Assembly: GCF_022899935.1 (NCBI RefSeq)
Contig: NZ_JALJCJ010000002.1
Coordinates: 992,001 to 1,056,000 of the forward strand
Direction: 5' to 3'
Source: Shinella curvata
Lineage (GTDB): Bacteria > Pseudomonadota > Alphaproteobacteria > Rhizobiales > Rhizobiaceae
DNA length: 64,000 nucleotides
Positions 31,988 to 40,692 of the stretch are shown here, piece by piece. The notes beneath the pieces were generated by a model, which saw only the letters and a list, made by a program, of their open reading frames with translations, was not told the DNA's origin and did not search any database. Position 1 is the first letter of the stretch. Every line of letters begins with the position of its first letter. A program made the position numbers and the translations under genes.

Positions 31988-33133
31988 ATGCAATTCACCG
32001 ACGCTGTAGCGGTGTCCGGCACGCGTCGGACGGCCGATGGATACCTCGTTGCCGAAGCGCGGTCGGTTCGCACCGGCATCCAGCTTTATGCCGGCAGTGA
32101 AGTCGGCAAGCCGGAGCTGTCGGTGGTGCGGGTCTATCGCCCGGCTGATCAGGTCTTTGCCGATGCCAGCCTTCAGAGTTTCACGCACGCCCCGGTGACG
32201 ATGGATCACCCGGCGGAAGCGGTCACGGCCGACAACTGGAAGCAGCTCGCCGTTGGTGAGGTCAGCACGGCCGCCAAGAAGGACGGCGAGTGGGTGCACC
32301 TGCCGCTGATACTGAAGGACGCCGCGGCGATCCAGGCAGTCGAAACCGGGAAACGCGAGCTGTCCGCCGGCTACACCTGCGAACTCGTGTTCGGCGACGG
32401 TGTCACGCCTGAGGGCGAAGCGTTCAACGCCACCCAGACCAACATCAAGATCAACCACCTCGCGATCGTCGATCGGGCGCGGGCTGGTTCAAAGGCTCGC
32501 ATCGGCGACGGTGCGATTTCGTGGGGCGCGGCCCCTGTGACCAATGATCAGCAACCCGAAAAGGAAAAGATCATGACCCTGAAGACGGTTACCGTCGATG
32601 GCATCCCGGTCGAAGTAACCGACCAGGGCGCCACGGTCATCGCAACGCTGCAGCAGCGGCTTGCCGACATGGCCAAATCGAAAGACAAGCAGATCGACGA
32701 CGCCTGCAAGCAGGTCGAGGCGAAGGACGCTGAACTCGCCAAGAAGGACGCCGAGATCGACGCCCTGAAGGCCAAGGTGCTCGATGAAAAGGCGCTCGAT
32801 GCCAAGGTGCAGGCCCGTGCGGATCTGATCACCGTCGCCAAGTCGATCGCCAAGGATGTCAAGACCGAAGGCCTGACCGACGCCGCCATCCGCAAGGCGG
32901 TCGTTTCCGCCAAGCTCGGTGATGCCGCGATTGCCGGCAAGCCTGACGCCTACATCGACGCGCGCTTCGACATCCTTGCCGAGGAAGCGAGTAAGAACCC
33001 AGATCCGTTCGCCAACGCTGTTCGCGACGGTGTCACCACCCCGGCCACCATCACCGATGCCAGCAAGGCCTATGAAGCCATGCTGCAGCGTGATCGCAAC
33101 GCCTGGCAGGGCAACCAGAAGGAGTCCGCATAA
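31988..33133 (+). CDS. Prohead protease-scaffold fusion (DUF2213)
   Basis: 381 residues. The N-terminal 160 residues (YLVAEARSVRTGIQLYAG, FTHAPVTMDHPAEAV, KRELSAGYTCELV) match the DUF2213 prohead-protease-like domain. The C-terminal half is a coiled coil (KDKQIDDACKQVEAKDAEL) with an Ala/Lys-rich tail, typical of an attached scaffold. An internal ATG at 32573 after AAAAGGAAAAGATC could produce the scaffold alone. Confidence 0.8.
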   Translation: MQFTDAVAVSGTRRTADGYLVAEARSVRTGIQLYAGSEVGKPELSVVRVYRPADQVFADASLQSFTHAPVTMDHPAEAVTADNWKQLAVGEVSTAAKKDGEWVHLPLILKDAAAIQAVETGKRELSAGYTCELVFGDGVTPEGEAFNATQTNIKINHLAIVDRARAGSKARIGDGAISWGAAPVTNDQQPEKEKIMTLKTVTVDGIPVEVTDQGATVIATLQQRLADMAKSKDKQIDDACKQVEAKDAELAKKDAEIDALKAKVLDEKALDAKVQARADLITVAKSIAKDVKTEGLTDAAIRKAVVSAKLGDAAIAGKPDAYIDARFDILAEEASKNPDPFANAVRDGVTTPATITDASKAYEAMLQRDRNAWQGNQKESA

Positions 33134-33597
33134 TGGTGTTCCCGACCGTCTCCTACTCGCGCGACACGCCGGCCGGTTATCCCGGCATGATCGCCACCAC
33201 CGAGCCGCACTGGATCACGTCGATGATCGTAGGTGCTTCTTCCGGTGACATCCCCTTCGGCCGCGGCGTGATCTACGCCACCGCCGAAGACACTGTCGCG
33301 CTGCCAGCGGCGATCGGTAAGTTTGCCGGCGTGGCTGTCGTTGACCGGACGCTGCCGTTCGCCAACGGCGAGGTCTACAAGCCGCTCGACCAGATCAGCG
33401 TGATGAAGACCGGCTCCATCTGGGTCACGGCGCTCGTCGCCGTCGCGCAGGGCGACCCCGTCTACATGACGCCGACCGGGACGTTCACGAACGTCTCCAA
33501 CTCGTCGGCAAACCAACTCATCGAAAATGCCGAATGGGCAAGCGTCACGAGCACCACGAACCAGCTCGCACGTCTCCGCCTTGGCGTCACCAAGTAA
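33133..33597 (+). CDS. Capsid cement/decoration protein (DUF2190-like)
   Basis: 154 residues, beta-rich (GVIYATAEDTVALPAAIGKFAGVAVVD; GDPVYMTPTGTF). This pattern and the position between scaffold and major capsid genes fit structural cement proteins that stabilise expanded capsids. The start overlaps the upstream stop. Confidence 0.75.
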   Translation: MVFPTVSYSRDTPAGYPGMIATTEPHWITSMIVGASSGDIPFGRGVIYATAEDTVALPAAIGKFAGVAVVDRTLPFANGEVYKPLDQISVMKTGSIWVTALVAVAQGDPVYMTPTGTFTNVSNSSANQLIENAEWASVTSTTNQLARLRLGVTK

Positions 33598-33609
33598 AGG
33601 AGAACGAGC

Positions 33610-34548
33610 ATGTTCACGACCGACGCGCCCGCTCTGGCGCTGAACTTCCTGCGCACCGCGCAGAACTACATCGAGCCGGGCATCTACGCCCGCGAATACC
33701 CGGACTTCCAGTACCGCGAGCTGGTGCCGGTCGACAACACGGCGCCAGACTGGACGACGCACATCGACTTCTTCTCGATGGGCGATGACGTCGGCCAGGC
33801 CCGCGAATTCGCGCCGGATGGCGACGACATCCCGTTCGTCGACTTCAAGCTCGATAAGGGCGACAGCCGCGTCTACATGGCCGGCATCGGCTACCGCTAC
33901 AATCTCCAGGAGCTTGCCCACGCTCAGGCGTACGGCATTCGCCTTGACGGTACCCGTGCCGATGCTGCTCGCCGCAAGTACGAGCAGTTCGTCGACAATC
34001 TGTGCTTCCTCGGTCGCTCGAAGCTCGGCCTCGCCGGCCTGCTGAACTCGACCTCCGTTACTGCGCTCACCGCGCCCAACGGTGCAGGCGGCACGGCGAC
34101 GTGGCCCACGAAGACCGTCGACGAGATCGTCAAGGACGTCAACGACGTGCTCGGTGTCGTCTTCACGGCATCCAACGGCATCGAGCAGGCCGACACGCTC
34201 CTGCTGAGCCAGGATCGCTATGCCTACATCGCGACCCGCCGCCTCGACGCGACGCAGACGACGACGATTCTGGAGCACATCCAGCGCGTCAACATCTACA
34301 CCATCCGCACCGGTCAGCCGCTCAAGATCCGCGCCGTCTTCGGCCTGGAGACGGCCGGCGCTGGCAACACCCAGCGCATGGTCGCTTACCGCCGCACGCC
34401 CGATGTCGTGAAGGTGCACATTCCGATGCCGCTCCGCTGGCTGCAGGCGGAACAGCGCCTTCTCAAATACGAAGTGCCGGGCATCTTCCGCTTCGGCGGC
34501 GTTGAATGGCGCCGGCCGGGTGCCGCTCGCTACCTCGACGGGATTTAA
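33610..34548 (+). CDS. Major capsid protein (DUF2184)
   Basis: 312 residues. Segments REYPDFQYRELVPVDNTAPDW, MAGIGYRYNLQELAHAQAYG, KYEQFVDNLCFLG and the C-terminal VKVHIPMPLRWLQAEQRL match the DUF2184 phage major-capsid family. Preceded by AAGGAGAACGAGC. It would form the icosahedral shell of prophage A's virion and differs from element B's HK97-type capsid protein. Confidence 0.85.
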   Translation: MFTTDAPALALNFLRTAQNYIEPGIYAREYPDFQYRELVPVDNTAPDWTTHIDFFSMGDDVGQAREFAPDGDDIPFVDFKLDKGDSRVYMAGIGYRYNLQELAHAQAYGIRLDGTRADAARRKYEQFVDNLCFLGRSKLGLAGLLNSTSVTALTAPNGAGGTATWPTKTVDEIVKDVNDVLGVVFTASNGIEQADTLLLSQDRYAYIATRRLDATQTTTILEHIQRVNIYTIRTGQPLKIRAVFGLETAGAGNTQRMVAYRRTPDVVKVHIPMPLRWLQAEQRLLKYEVPGIFRFGGVEWRRPGAARYLDGI

Positions 34549-34559
34549 GGAGAACGCTC

Positions 34560-34925
34560 ATGAGCAAGCTCACGATCAAGAATACCCGTCCCGGCGGCTT
34601 CGGCATTCCGGGCGGTCCCGTCATCGAGGCCGGCGCTTCGCTTGAGGTCGACCAGGCAGACTGGGAAACCGTTGAGGACCATCCCGTCGTCAAGGCGTGG
34701 GTGGACGCTGGCCACCTCACGGTCGAAGGAGAGCGGACCGCCAAGGTGGCGCCCGAGGGCTCCGACCAGCCCAAGACGGCACAGGAGGTCCTTGCGATGG
34801 CCAATGACCCGGCGGTCCAGTTCATGACCTTCAAGTCGGCGGCCGCGAAGCTCCTCGGCGACAAGATCCCGGCGAAGAAGGACGAGATCATCGCCGCTCT
34901 CGAAGAACTGGCAACCCAGCCCTGA
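34560..34925 (+). CDS. Small structural protein with C-terminal helix-hairpin-like end
   Basis: 121 residues from ATG 34560 (AAGGAGAACGCTC upstream). Begins MSKLTIKNTRPGGFGIPGG, with a beta-rich first half. The C-terminal half has AAAKLLGDKIPAKKDEIIAALEE, a small helical domain often appended to head proteins. Likely a capsid accessory or head-completion factor by position. Confidence 0.65.
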   Translation: MSKLTIKNTRPGGFGIPGGPVIEAGASLEVDQADWETVEDHPVVKAWVDAGHLTVEGERTAKVAPEGSDQPKTAQEVLAMANDPAVQFMTFKSAAAKLLGDKIPAKKDEIIAALEELATQP

Positions 34926-34972
34926 CAACTTACCCGGCAGGCAACTGCCGGGCGATCACCAAGGAGAAAGAC

Positions 34973-35467
34973 ATGGCCGGATACGGTACGAGAGCGGATT
35001 TCACGACCTACGCGACCGCGGCCGGCTATGTCTTCCCTGATGGCACGACCGATGCCCAGAAAGACGCGGCGATGCAGCGCGGCTCTCTGGTGATCGATCG
35101 GTATGAGCCACGGTTCAGCGGGCGCCGCACCGGCGGGTTTGCCCAAGAGCGGGCGTGGCCGCGCACCGGCGCCACCACTTATTACGGCGAGGCGATCCCG
35201 GCTGACGTTGTGCCGGTCGCCATCGTCAACGCCTCATACGAGGCGGCATTCCTCGAACTTACCAACCCCGGCAGTCTGTCGCCTGTGGTTACAGGCAACG
35301 CCGCGGTGAAGCGGGAGAAGGTCGGTCAGCTTGAGGTCGAGTACGCCGCTTCCTCGTCGACGAGTATTGCCGACATGATCGCCATGGCCACGCCCGTCGT
35401 CACGACGATCGAGGGGCTGCTGTGGCCGTTCCTCGTGCCGGTGCTGCCGGCTATCGCGGTGGTCTGA
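34973..35467 (+). CDS. Head-tail adaptor (DnaT-like/gp6-type)
   Basis: 164 residues (RADFTTYATAAGYVFP; QRGSLVIDRYEPRFSG; NASYEAAFLEL). This matches a family often labelled DnaT-like ssDNA-binding protein, but its fold and position follow the HK97 gp6 adaptor. It would connect portal to the head-tail stopper encoded next. Confidence 0.75.
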   Translation: MAGYGTRADFTTYATAAGYVFPDGTTDAQKDAAMQRGSLVIDRYEPRFSGRRTGGFAQERAWPRTGATTYYGEAIPADVVPVAIVNASYEAAFLELTNPGSLSPVVTGNAAVKREKVGQLEVEYAASSSTSIADMIAMATPVVTTIEGLLWPFLVPVLPAIAVV

Positions 35468-35823
35468 TGCCTGATGCTCTCTACGCCCGCCTACAGGCAA
35501 CAGCCGATCGGCTCATCAAGAAGTTCGGGCAACAGGGCACGGTGACGCGCGTCGCGCAGTCTGGCCCAGCATATGACCCGGTGCTGACGCCGACGGATTA
35601 TCCGTGCCAGCTCGTCGTGATGGAATACGAGGATCGCGCCGTAGATGGCACGCTGATCCTGCGCACCGACAAGCTGATCTACATCGCGACGCATGGCCTC
35701 AGCATCACGCTCGATCGGGCAGACACGATCAACGCTGGCGGGCAAACCTTCGCCATCGAGAACGTCAAGCAGATCAACCCGGCTGGGCTGGTCGTCTATT
35801 ACGAAGTGCAGGGCAGGGCCTGA
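35467..35823 (+). CDS. Head-tail joining (stopper) protein
   Basis: 118 residues from ATG 35467, overlapping the upstream stop. Beta-rich (GQQGTVTRVAQSGP; LILRTDKLIYIATHGL; GGQTFAIENVKQINPAG), as in SPP1 gp16/lambda FII-type stopper proteins. It would close the connector after packaging. Confidence 0.75.
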   Translation: MPDALYARLQATADRLIKKFGQQGTVTRVAQSGPAYDPVLTPTDYPCQLVVMEYEDRAVDGTLILRTDKLIYIATHGLSITLDRADTINAGGQTFAIENVKQINPAGLVVYYEVQGRA

Positions 35824-36863
35824 TGGCGAAGCGACCGTCGCAACGCAACCATATCCGGGGGCTTCTCGACGAATTAGAGCCGGAGCTTCGGAAGGCATTC
35901 GAAGAGAGCATCGACAACCTTAAAGCTGGCGTCCGGCTGGCGGAAATCGTCACTCGGCTGGAGGAGCGTGACATCGAAGGCGCCATCCGTGCCATGGGTA
36001 TCGAGGCGTCGGCCTACCGCCCGTTGAAGAAAGCAACAGAAGCTGTGTTCGAAGCCGGCGGCGATGAGGCAGCAAAGCGCGTTCCCCGCGTCACTGAGAG
36101 CAACGGATCGACCGCGCTGTTCCGCTTCGACATTGAGCATCCGACCGCGGCGCAGGACCTGAGGCTCTATAGTTCGAGGCTGATCACTGGCGATCTCGTG
36201 CCGGATCAAATCGATGCGATCAGAAATACACTCGCCAATGGCATCCAAATGGGGCGGGCGCCGCGCCGAACCGCGTTGGATATCGTGGGTCGTCAAAGTG
36301 CGGTGACGGGTCGTAGGGAAGGCGGGATCATCGGCCTCTCTTCGCGACAAGCTGAGCATGTGGAAGCGTTTCGGAGGCGTCTATCTTCCGGAGATCCGTC
36401 CGAGATGCGGAAGGTCTTCGAGATGACCCGGCGCGACAAACGGTTCGATGCCACGATCCGATCCGCGATCAAGGCCGGAAAGCCAGTCGACCAAGCCACG
36501 ATTGATAGGATGGCGGGTCGCTACGCAGACCGGCTCCTATTGCTCCGAGGCGAGACGATAGCCCGCACCGAGACGATGACGGCCTTCAACAAGGGCCAGC
36601 TGGCAGCAATGCGGCAGGCGATAGCGGAAGGGCGGGTGAGCGAAACCATAATCACGAAGGTCTGGCACGCGTTTATCGACAAGCGCACGCGCGACAGCCA
36701 CCTGCATCTGAACAACAAGGCCGTCGCCTTTCGGGAACCCTTTCGAGCCATCTCGGGTGCCGAGCTGCAATACCCCGGCGATCCCAACGGAGGCGCTTCC
36801 GAAATCATCAACTGTCGCTGTTGGATGGAAACCAAGATCGACTTCCTTGCGGATATTGACTGA
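35823..36863 (+). CDS. Head morphogenesis protein, Mu F-like (minor head protein)
   Basis: 346 residues from ATG 35823. The C-terminal signature is ARTETMTAFNKGQLAAM, then KVWHAFIDKRTRDSHLHLNN, and GASEIINCRCWMETKI. These are the conserved segments of the phage Mu gpF/SPP1 gp7 head-morphogenesis family. Normally encoded beside the portal, here it follows the connectors. Minor capsid protein possibly ejected with DNA. Confidence 0.85.
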   Translation: MAKRPSQRNHIRGLLDELEPELRKAFEESIDNLKAGVRLAEIVTRLEERDIEGAIRAMGIEASAYRPLKKATEAVFEAGGDEAAKRVPRVTESNGSTALFRFDIEHPTAAQDLRLYSSRLITGDLVPDQIDAIRNTLANGIQMGRAPRRTALDIVGRQSAVTGRREGGIIGLSSRQAEHVEAFRRRLSSGDPSEMRKVFEMTRRDKRFDATIRSAIKAGKPVDQATIDRMAGRYADRLLLLRGETIARTETMTAFNKGQLAAMRQAIAEGRVSETIITKVWHAFIDKRTRDSHLHLNNKAVAFREPFRAISGAELQYPGDPNGGASEIINCRCWMETKIDFLADID

Positions 36864-37372
36864 TGGCCGGGCCGACAACGGGCATTTTCACCCGATCCGG
36901 CCGGGCGTCCCAAGGACAGGCGCGGTTCGCAAGCGATGTCGACGAGTGGGTTCTGCAGACGAAAAAGCGCATGACCGCTGTGTTTCGCCTGTCCACCCAG
37001 AAAATGATCACCATCGCGCAAACGACCGTGCCTTACCAAGATGGCTTCCTGCGAGCATCCATGGTGGTTCTGGTCAACCAGAGCCCGCCGCCGGCCACCC
37101 GAAGGGAGGAGGACGGCATGGGGCCATATACCCAAGCCTATATGCAAGTGGCGATTGCCAACGCAGCGGCCGGAGACCGCATTCTTGCAGCATACACGAT
37201 GGAATATGCGAGGAGGCTGGAATACGGCTTCGTCGGAACAGACAGCATGGGGCGTTCGTACAACCAGCCACCGGTCGGCTGGGTTCGTCGGGCCGCTGCG
37301 CAATGGAAAGCAGTTGTTGCCGAATCCGTGGCTGAGGCTAAGGCTCGTTCCCCCTCGAAGGCTCAATTATAG
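36863..37372 (+). CDS. HK97 gp10-like tail component
   Basis: 169 residues. The layout WVLQTKKRMTAVFRLSTQKMITIAQTTVPYQDGFLRAS over residues 29-66, then MEYARRLEYGFVG and PPVGWVRRAAAQW, follows the HK97 gp10-like/tail-to-head joining family. It would sit at the head-proximal tail end. Confidence 0.75.
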   Translation: MAGPTTGIFTRSGRASQGQARFASDVDEWVLQTKKRMTAVFRLSTQKMITIAQTTVPYQDGFLRASMVVLVNQSPPPATRREEDGMGPYTQAYMQVAIANAAAGDRILAAYTMEYARRLEYGFVGTDSMGRSYNQPPVGWVRRAAAQWKAVVAESVAEAKARSPSKAQL

Positions 37373-37559
37373 CGTTGTTGCGCTTCTCGGCTCTGTCTGA
37401 TGCGGCGAGAAACCCCGCCTGAAGGGTCGCCATCGCGCGACGGGCGGTCTTGAGCGTTGTGTCACCAAGCTCTGTCTCCGCCCTGTCAGTGCCGAGCGCA
37501 AGCAACGCCACGTGCAGGCGTTCATAGACCTCATCATTCGTCAGCGGCGGCTTTGGCAT
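37338..37559 (-). CDS. Possible small leftward cargo protein
   Basis: 73 residues from ATG 37559 (begins MPKPPLTNDEVYERLHVALLAL), with a helical middle (LKTARRAMATLQAGFLA). It fills an otherwise empty 200-bp gap between tail genes and overlaps the upstream tail gene by 35 bp. No ribosome site is evident, so it may not be expressed. Function unknown. Confidence 0.45.
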   Translation of the reverse strand: MPKPPLTNDEVYERLHVALLALGTDRAETELGDTTLKTARRAMATLQAGFLAASDRAEKRNNAIIEPSRGNEP

Positions 37560-37572
37560 GAAGGATTGATAT

Positions 37573-38037
37573 ATGGCGACGTCCATCGACGCAATCATTC
37601 TGGCGGCGTTGCTCGAACACCTTGAGGCAATCGATCTCACCCCGGCCTTGGATATCGCCATGCCTGGGGTGTCGTTCACGCCGCCGGTATACGACGGCAA
37701 TGGAGCGGACTACCGAAAAGGCGACCCTAAGCCATATCTGGCGGCATGGTTCATGCCGGCAAAGACGAACCGGGTAACCATTGATGTTGGTCCGCAACAG
37801 AAACTTGGCGTTCTCCAGGTCTCGGTGATGTGGCCCGCGAACAAGGGGCAGGTGAAGCCGCTCGACGTGGCGGGCGCCGTCATCGACCACTTCAACAACC
37901 GATTCTTCCTCGTGTCCGGCGTTCGCATCACCGTGATTGACGAGCCTTGGTTGGCGCCTCCTGTGCAAAGCGCAGACCAACTGAATTTCCCTGTCACCAT
38001 CAACTACTCGGCGTTCGGGCCGGAAATCGCACCATAG
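37573..38037 (+). CDS. Tail terminator/completion protein (DUF4128-like)
   Basis: 154 residues. IILAALLEHLEAI, FMPAKTNRVTIDVG, LGVLQVSVMWPANKG and VIDHFNNRFFL match the phage tail-completion fold (lambda gpU type). Position before the tail tube gene agrees. Confidence 0.75.
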   Translation: MATSIDAIILAALLEHLEAIDLTPALDIAMPGVSFTPPVYDGNGADYRKGDPKPYLAAWFMPAKTNRVTIDVGPQQKLGVLQVSVMWPANKGQVKPLDVAGAVIDHFNNRFFLVSGVRITVIDEPWLAPPVQSADQLNFPVTINYSAFGPEIAP

Positions 38038-38050
38038 AAAGGATCAAGGC

Positions 38051-38515
38051 ATGTCTACTTCCGACATCGGCCACATCATCTACATGAAGGCCGGGGCGCC
38101 GACGGCGTTCACCGAGGCCGCCTATGAAACGCTGTTCACCACCTCGCCGATCAAGATCAACGGTGTCGTGTCGATTGGCCCGGTTGGCGGCACGAATGCC
38201 GTGATCGACATCCCCGACCTCGAGAGTGGCTGGGTTATGGCGGCCAAGGGCGCCAAGACCGGTTCCGAGACCGCGATCGCACTGCGTGAGATCAAGGGCG
38301 ACGCCGGCCAGACGGCGGTGAAGGCCGCTGCGGTCGAGGGCGAACACAAGCTCTATAGCTTCAAGATCGTCGAGCCCGACGCCTCGGGTGAGGTCGAGTA
38401 CATCACCGGCATCGTCTACAACTGGCAGCGCAACGAGCGTTCCACGACGAGCTATGCCGGCTTCACCTTCTCCATCCGTGCCAACAGCGACAGCGTCGTC
38501 GCTGACGCGCCCTGA
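38051..38515 (+). CDS. Major tail tube protein
   Basis: 154 residues, beta-rich (VVSIGPVGGTNAVIDIPDLESGW; EYITGIVYNWQRNERSTTSY). Follows the tail terminator and precedes the tail chaperones, as in siphoviruses. It forms the stacked rings of prophage A's tail and is clearly unlike element B's tube protein. Confidence 0.8.
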   Translation: MSTSDIGHIIYMKAGAPTAFTEAAYETLFTTSPIKINGVVSIGPVGGTNAVIDIPDLESGWVMAAKGAKTGSETAIALREIKGDAGQTAVKAAAVEGEHKLYSFKIVEPDASGEVEYITGIVYNWQRNERSTTSYAGFTFSIRANSDSVVADAP

Positions 38516-38523
38516 GGTGATCC

Positions 38524-38988
38524 ATGGACTTCGGTCAGTTCGATAGCCGGAAAGCATCCGAGACGCCGCGTGCGCTCCACCTCAAGCACCCCGGCACGGG
38601 TAAGCTGCTCTATGATGGTGTGGACGCAAAGGGCAATCCCGACGAGGCAAAGCCCTGCCGCGTGCTCGTTCTCGGCATCGAGGGCGAAACGGGCCAGAGC
38701 GCCATCCTCGAAAGCCAGCGCGCCCGCATGAAGCAGGAGCGCCCGTCCGGCGAGCCCGTCACCATCTCCAATGTGCACGACCAGATCGTGAAGGAGATCG
38801 CCCCGCTGATCGTCGGGTTCGAGAACGTGAACCGCGGCAGCAAGGCAGCGACTGCGCCGGCTGACGTCGAATGGTTCCTGAACCTTCAGATCGTCAACGG
38901 CAACCGGGCGCAGCTTTCGTTCGCCGAGCAGGTTCGGACCTTTGCAACGGACCGGGCCGCGATCCTGGGGGAAGGGAACGCCAGCTAG
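38524..38988 (+). CDS. Tail assembly chaperone, first frame (G-like)
   Basis: 154 residues. Acidic and helical, with the segment PCRVLVLGIEGETGQSAILESQRARM and a C-terminal QLSFAEQVRTFATDRAAIL. Located between tube and tape-measure genes. Its 3' end carries the heptamer G-GGG-GAA (38967-38973) in the correct phase for -1 slippage into the next frame, as in the lambda G/GT system. Confidence 0.8.
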   Translation: MDFGQFDSRKASETPRALHLKHPGTGKLLYDGVDAKGNPDEAKPCRVLVLGIEGETGQSAILESQRARMKQERPSGEPVTISNVHDQIVKEIAPLIVGFENVNRGSKAATAPADVEWFLNLQIVNGNRAQLSFAEQVRTFATDRAAILGEGNAS

Positions 38989-39338
38989 TCCTTGCCGCTG
39001 AGCAACTGGGCTGGCTGGCATCCACGGTCAAGAACGAGAGCAAGACGCGCGCGCAACGCTTTATCGACGCCGGGCGGCCGCTTCCATTGGTCGAGATCGT
39101 CGGCGGCGACTATCTGCTCGAAGCGCTCCAGCAGCTCGGGCCGATCAGGAACACCGGCATGGGCCTGACGATCCCTGACTGGCAGGAGCTGGCGGCATTC
39201 GCCAACGCATGCGGCCTGGCGCTGGAGCCATGGGAATACCGCCTGATCCGCAGAATGTGCAGCGCCTACCTGCGGGAGTTCAATGCGGGGAAGGACCCCT
39301 TCTGCATCCCGCCTGTCGAGCGAGCGTCTACAGGATGA
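38967..39338 (+). CDS. Tail assembly chaperone, -1 frameshift extension (T-like)
   Basis: After slippage at 38967-38973 the -1 frame continues GRERQLVLAAEQLGWLAST and runs 122 codons to 39338. It contains LPLVEIVGGDYLLEALQQLG and IPDWQELAAFANACGLALEPWEYRLIRRM, a pattern typical of phage GT C-termini. No good independent start exists at the beginning of this frame. The fused product would bind the tape measure during tail assembly. Confidence 0.75.
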   Translation, partial: GGRERQLVLAAEQLGWLASTVKNESKTRAQRFIDAGRPLPLVEIVGGDYLLEALQQLGPIRNTGMGLTIPDWQELAAFANACGLALEPWEYRLIRRMCSAYLREFNAGKDPFCIPPVERASTG

Positions 39339-40149
39339 AGTCGCCCTTCACGAAGTCAACCACAGCGCCGACCTTGATGGAGAGGTCCACTTTCCCATCG
39401 CCGTTGATGTCGCCGTAGATGTAGGTCCCGTTCGACTTCTGCTCATAGCGCAACTCGCCGGCCTTCTTGTGGAAGTCGTTCTCACCGATGAATTTGAACG
39501 CCTGGTTCCCGGCGATCTTGGTGTTCGCGTCGATGCCAGCCAAATCGATTTTGTCGCCTTGTGTGCGGTTGAAGTCCTTGATGGTGTCGCGGCCATCCGA
39601 TGACCCAGTAGAGTACTTGGCCTTTTCGAAAACAAACATATCCGCACCAGACCCACCGAACAGCCTGTCTGCGCCAGCCCCGCCAGACAGCCTATCGTTT
39701 CCAGCGTTGCCGTAGATCGTATCCGCGCCCTCGCGGCTAACGAGCAGATCGTTGCCACCGTGCCCTACCAGGATGTCATTCTCTGCGCTGCCGTATACCT
39801 TGTCATTTCCGGCCATAACTTGCTTGATGAGGTTTCGTTCGTCCCAAGTAGGGACGGTCTGAAGAACCTCAACGAGTTTCGTGACTGAGAGCGACAGGCC
39901 GCTAAGTGAAAGCTGAAGTTCACCACCGTAGGTCTCGGTTACGCTCTTGATCGTTCCACCCACAATGTACCCATCACCATTGGCCTTGAACCCGCTGCCC
40001 GCGATCGTCACCTTCGTACCGTACGCATATCCAACAACCTTTGTTGAAGTGAAGGTCACAATATCAGCAGATCCAAATTCCCCCGAAAAAGGACCAAAGC
40101 TGCTCATATCAAAAGCTGTGTCGCGGCCTACCTTGAGAACTATACCCAT
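39328..40149 (-). CDS. RTX (hemolysin-type calcium-binding) protein, cargo gene
   Basis: 273 residues. Residues about 108-170 hold tandem nonapeptide repeats (NDILVGHGGNDLL, GADTIYGNAGNDRLSGGAGADRLFGG) that bind Ca2+. A serralysin-like C-terminal part follows (GRDTIKDFNRTQGDKIDLAGID), ending in DFVKGDFIL, like a type I secretion signal. The N-terminal 100 residues are beta-rich and unassigned. It runs against the tail operon, overlapping the T-like frame by 11 bp. Probably an exported lysogenic-conversion factor; role unknown. Confidence 0.8.
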   Translation of the reverse strand: MGIVLKVGRDTAFDMSSFGPFSGEFGSADIVTFTSTKVVGYAYGTKVTIAGSGFKANGDGYIVGGTIKSVTETYGGELQLSLSGLSLSVTKLVEVLQTVPTWDERNLIKQVMAGNDKVYGSAENDILVGHGGNDLLVSREGADTIYGNAGNDRLSGGAGADRLFGGSGADMFVFEKAKYSTGSSDGRDTIKDFNRTQGDKIDLAGIDANTKIAGNQAFKFIGENDFHKKAGELRYEQKSNGTYIYGDINGDGKVDLSIKVGAVVDFVKGDFIL

Positions 40150-40289
40150 AGAATCCTCCTCTGGAAGGATTGCGACACTTAGATATGTCGGGTGTCCTTC
40201 CTAATCTCCGATTGATATCATGACGCGGCGTTATGTTCTGCTCAAGGGGAAAACAGTCGAGGGCTGCTTCAGTCGCGGGAGCATGATCA

Positions 40290-40317
40290 GATAAGGCGCA
40301 CCGAAGAGCGCCTTATC
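40290..40317 (-). terminator. Terminator hairpin of the membrane cargo gene
   Basis: GATAAGGCGC (40290-40299) pairs perfectly with GCGCCTTATC (40308-40317), with an 8-base loop. It abuts the stop codon of the leftward gene at 40318. No T-run follows. Confidence 0.6.
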
Positions 40318-40635
40318 CTATTCGGCGGCAGGTCTTATCAGGCTTCGGACAGTATCTACGTAGCCACCAGCGCCAGCATCTTTGAATTCCTGTTCGGTCA
40401 CGTAGCCGTCGTTGATGCAAGTCGCGATGTAACCGCCTTTGTAGTCTTTCGTTTCGTTCTTTGAGAGGTCCATTATCATTTGCTTACAGGCAACGATAAG
40501 GGCCCGACGATCAGCGGCTGCCTTGGCTGCTTCCTGTTCCTGGGATCTCCGGTACTCCGAGAAAGCAAAATATCCGCCGCCAGCGATAACGACCACGCAC
40601 GCCGTCGCGATCAGTCCCTTTAGCCAACCATCCAT
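40318..40635 (-). CDS. Membrane-anchored cargo protein
   Basis: 105 residues from ATG 40635 (TTGGAGGGTTACGG upstream). N-terminal transmembrane helix (LIATACVVVIAGGGYFAF, about 7-24), then an Ala-rich helix and a small soluble domain with CKQMIMDLSKNETKDYKGGYIATC. Possibly a superinfection-exclusion type protein because of its topology and moron position; unproven. Confidence 0.6.
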   Translation of the reverse strand: MDGWLKGLIATACVVVIAGGGYFAFSEYRRSQEQEAAKAAADRRALIVACKQMIMDLSKNETKDYKGGYIATCINDGYVTEQEFKDAGAGGYVDTVRSLIRPAAE

Positions 40636-40692
40636 GCCGTAACCCTCCAAGTTGCCGCGACGATACTGCGCGATTCCACCAAAGGTAAAGCC

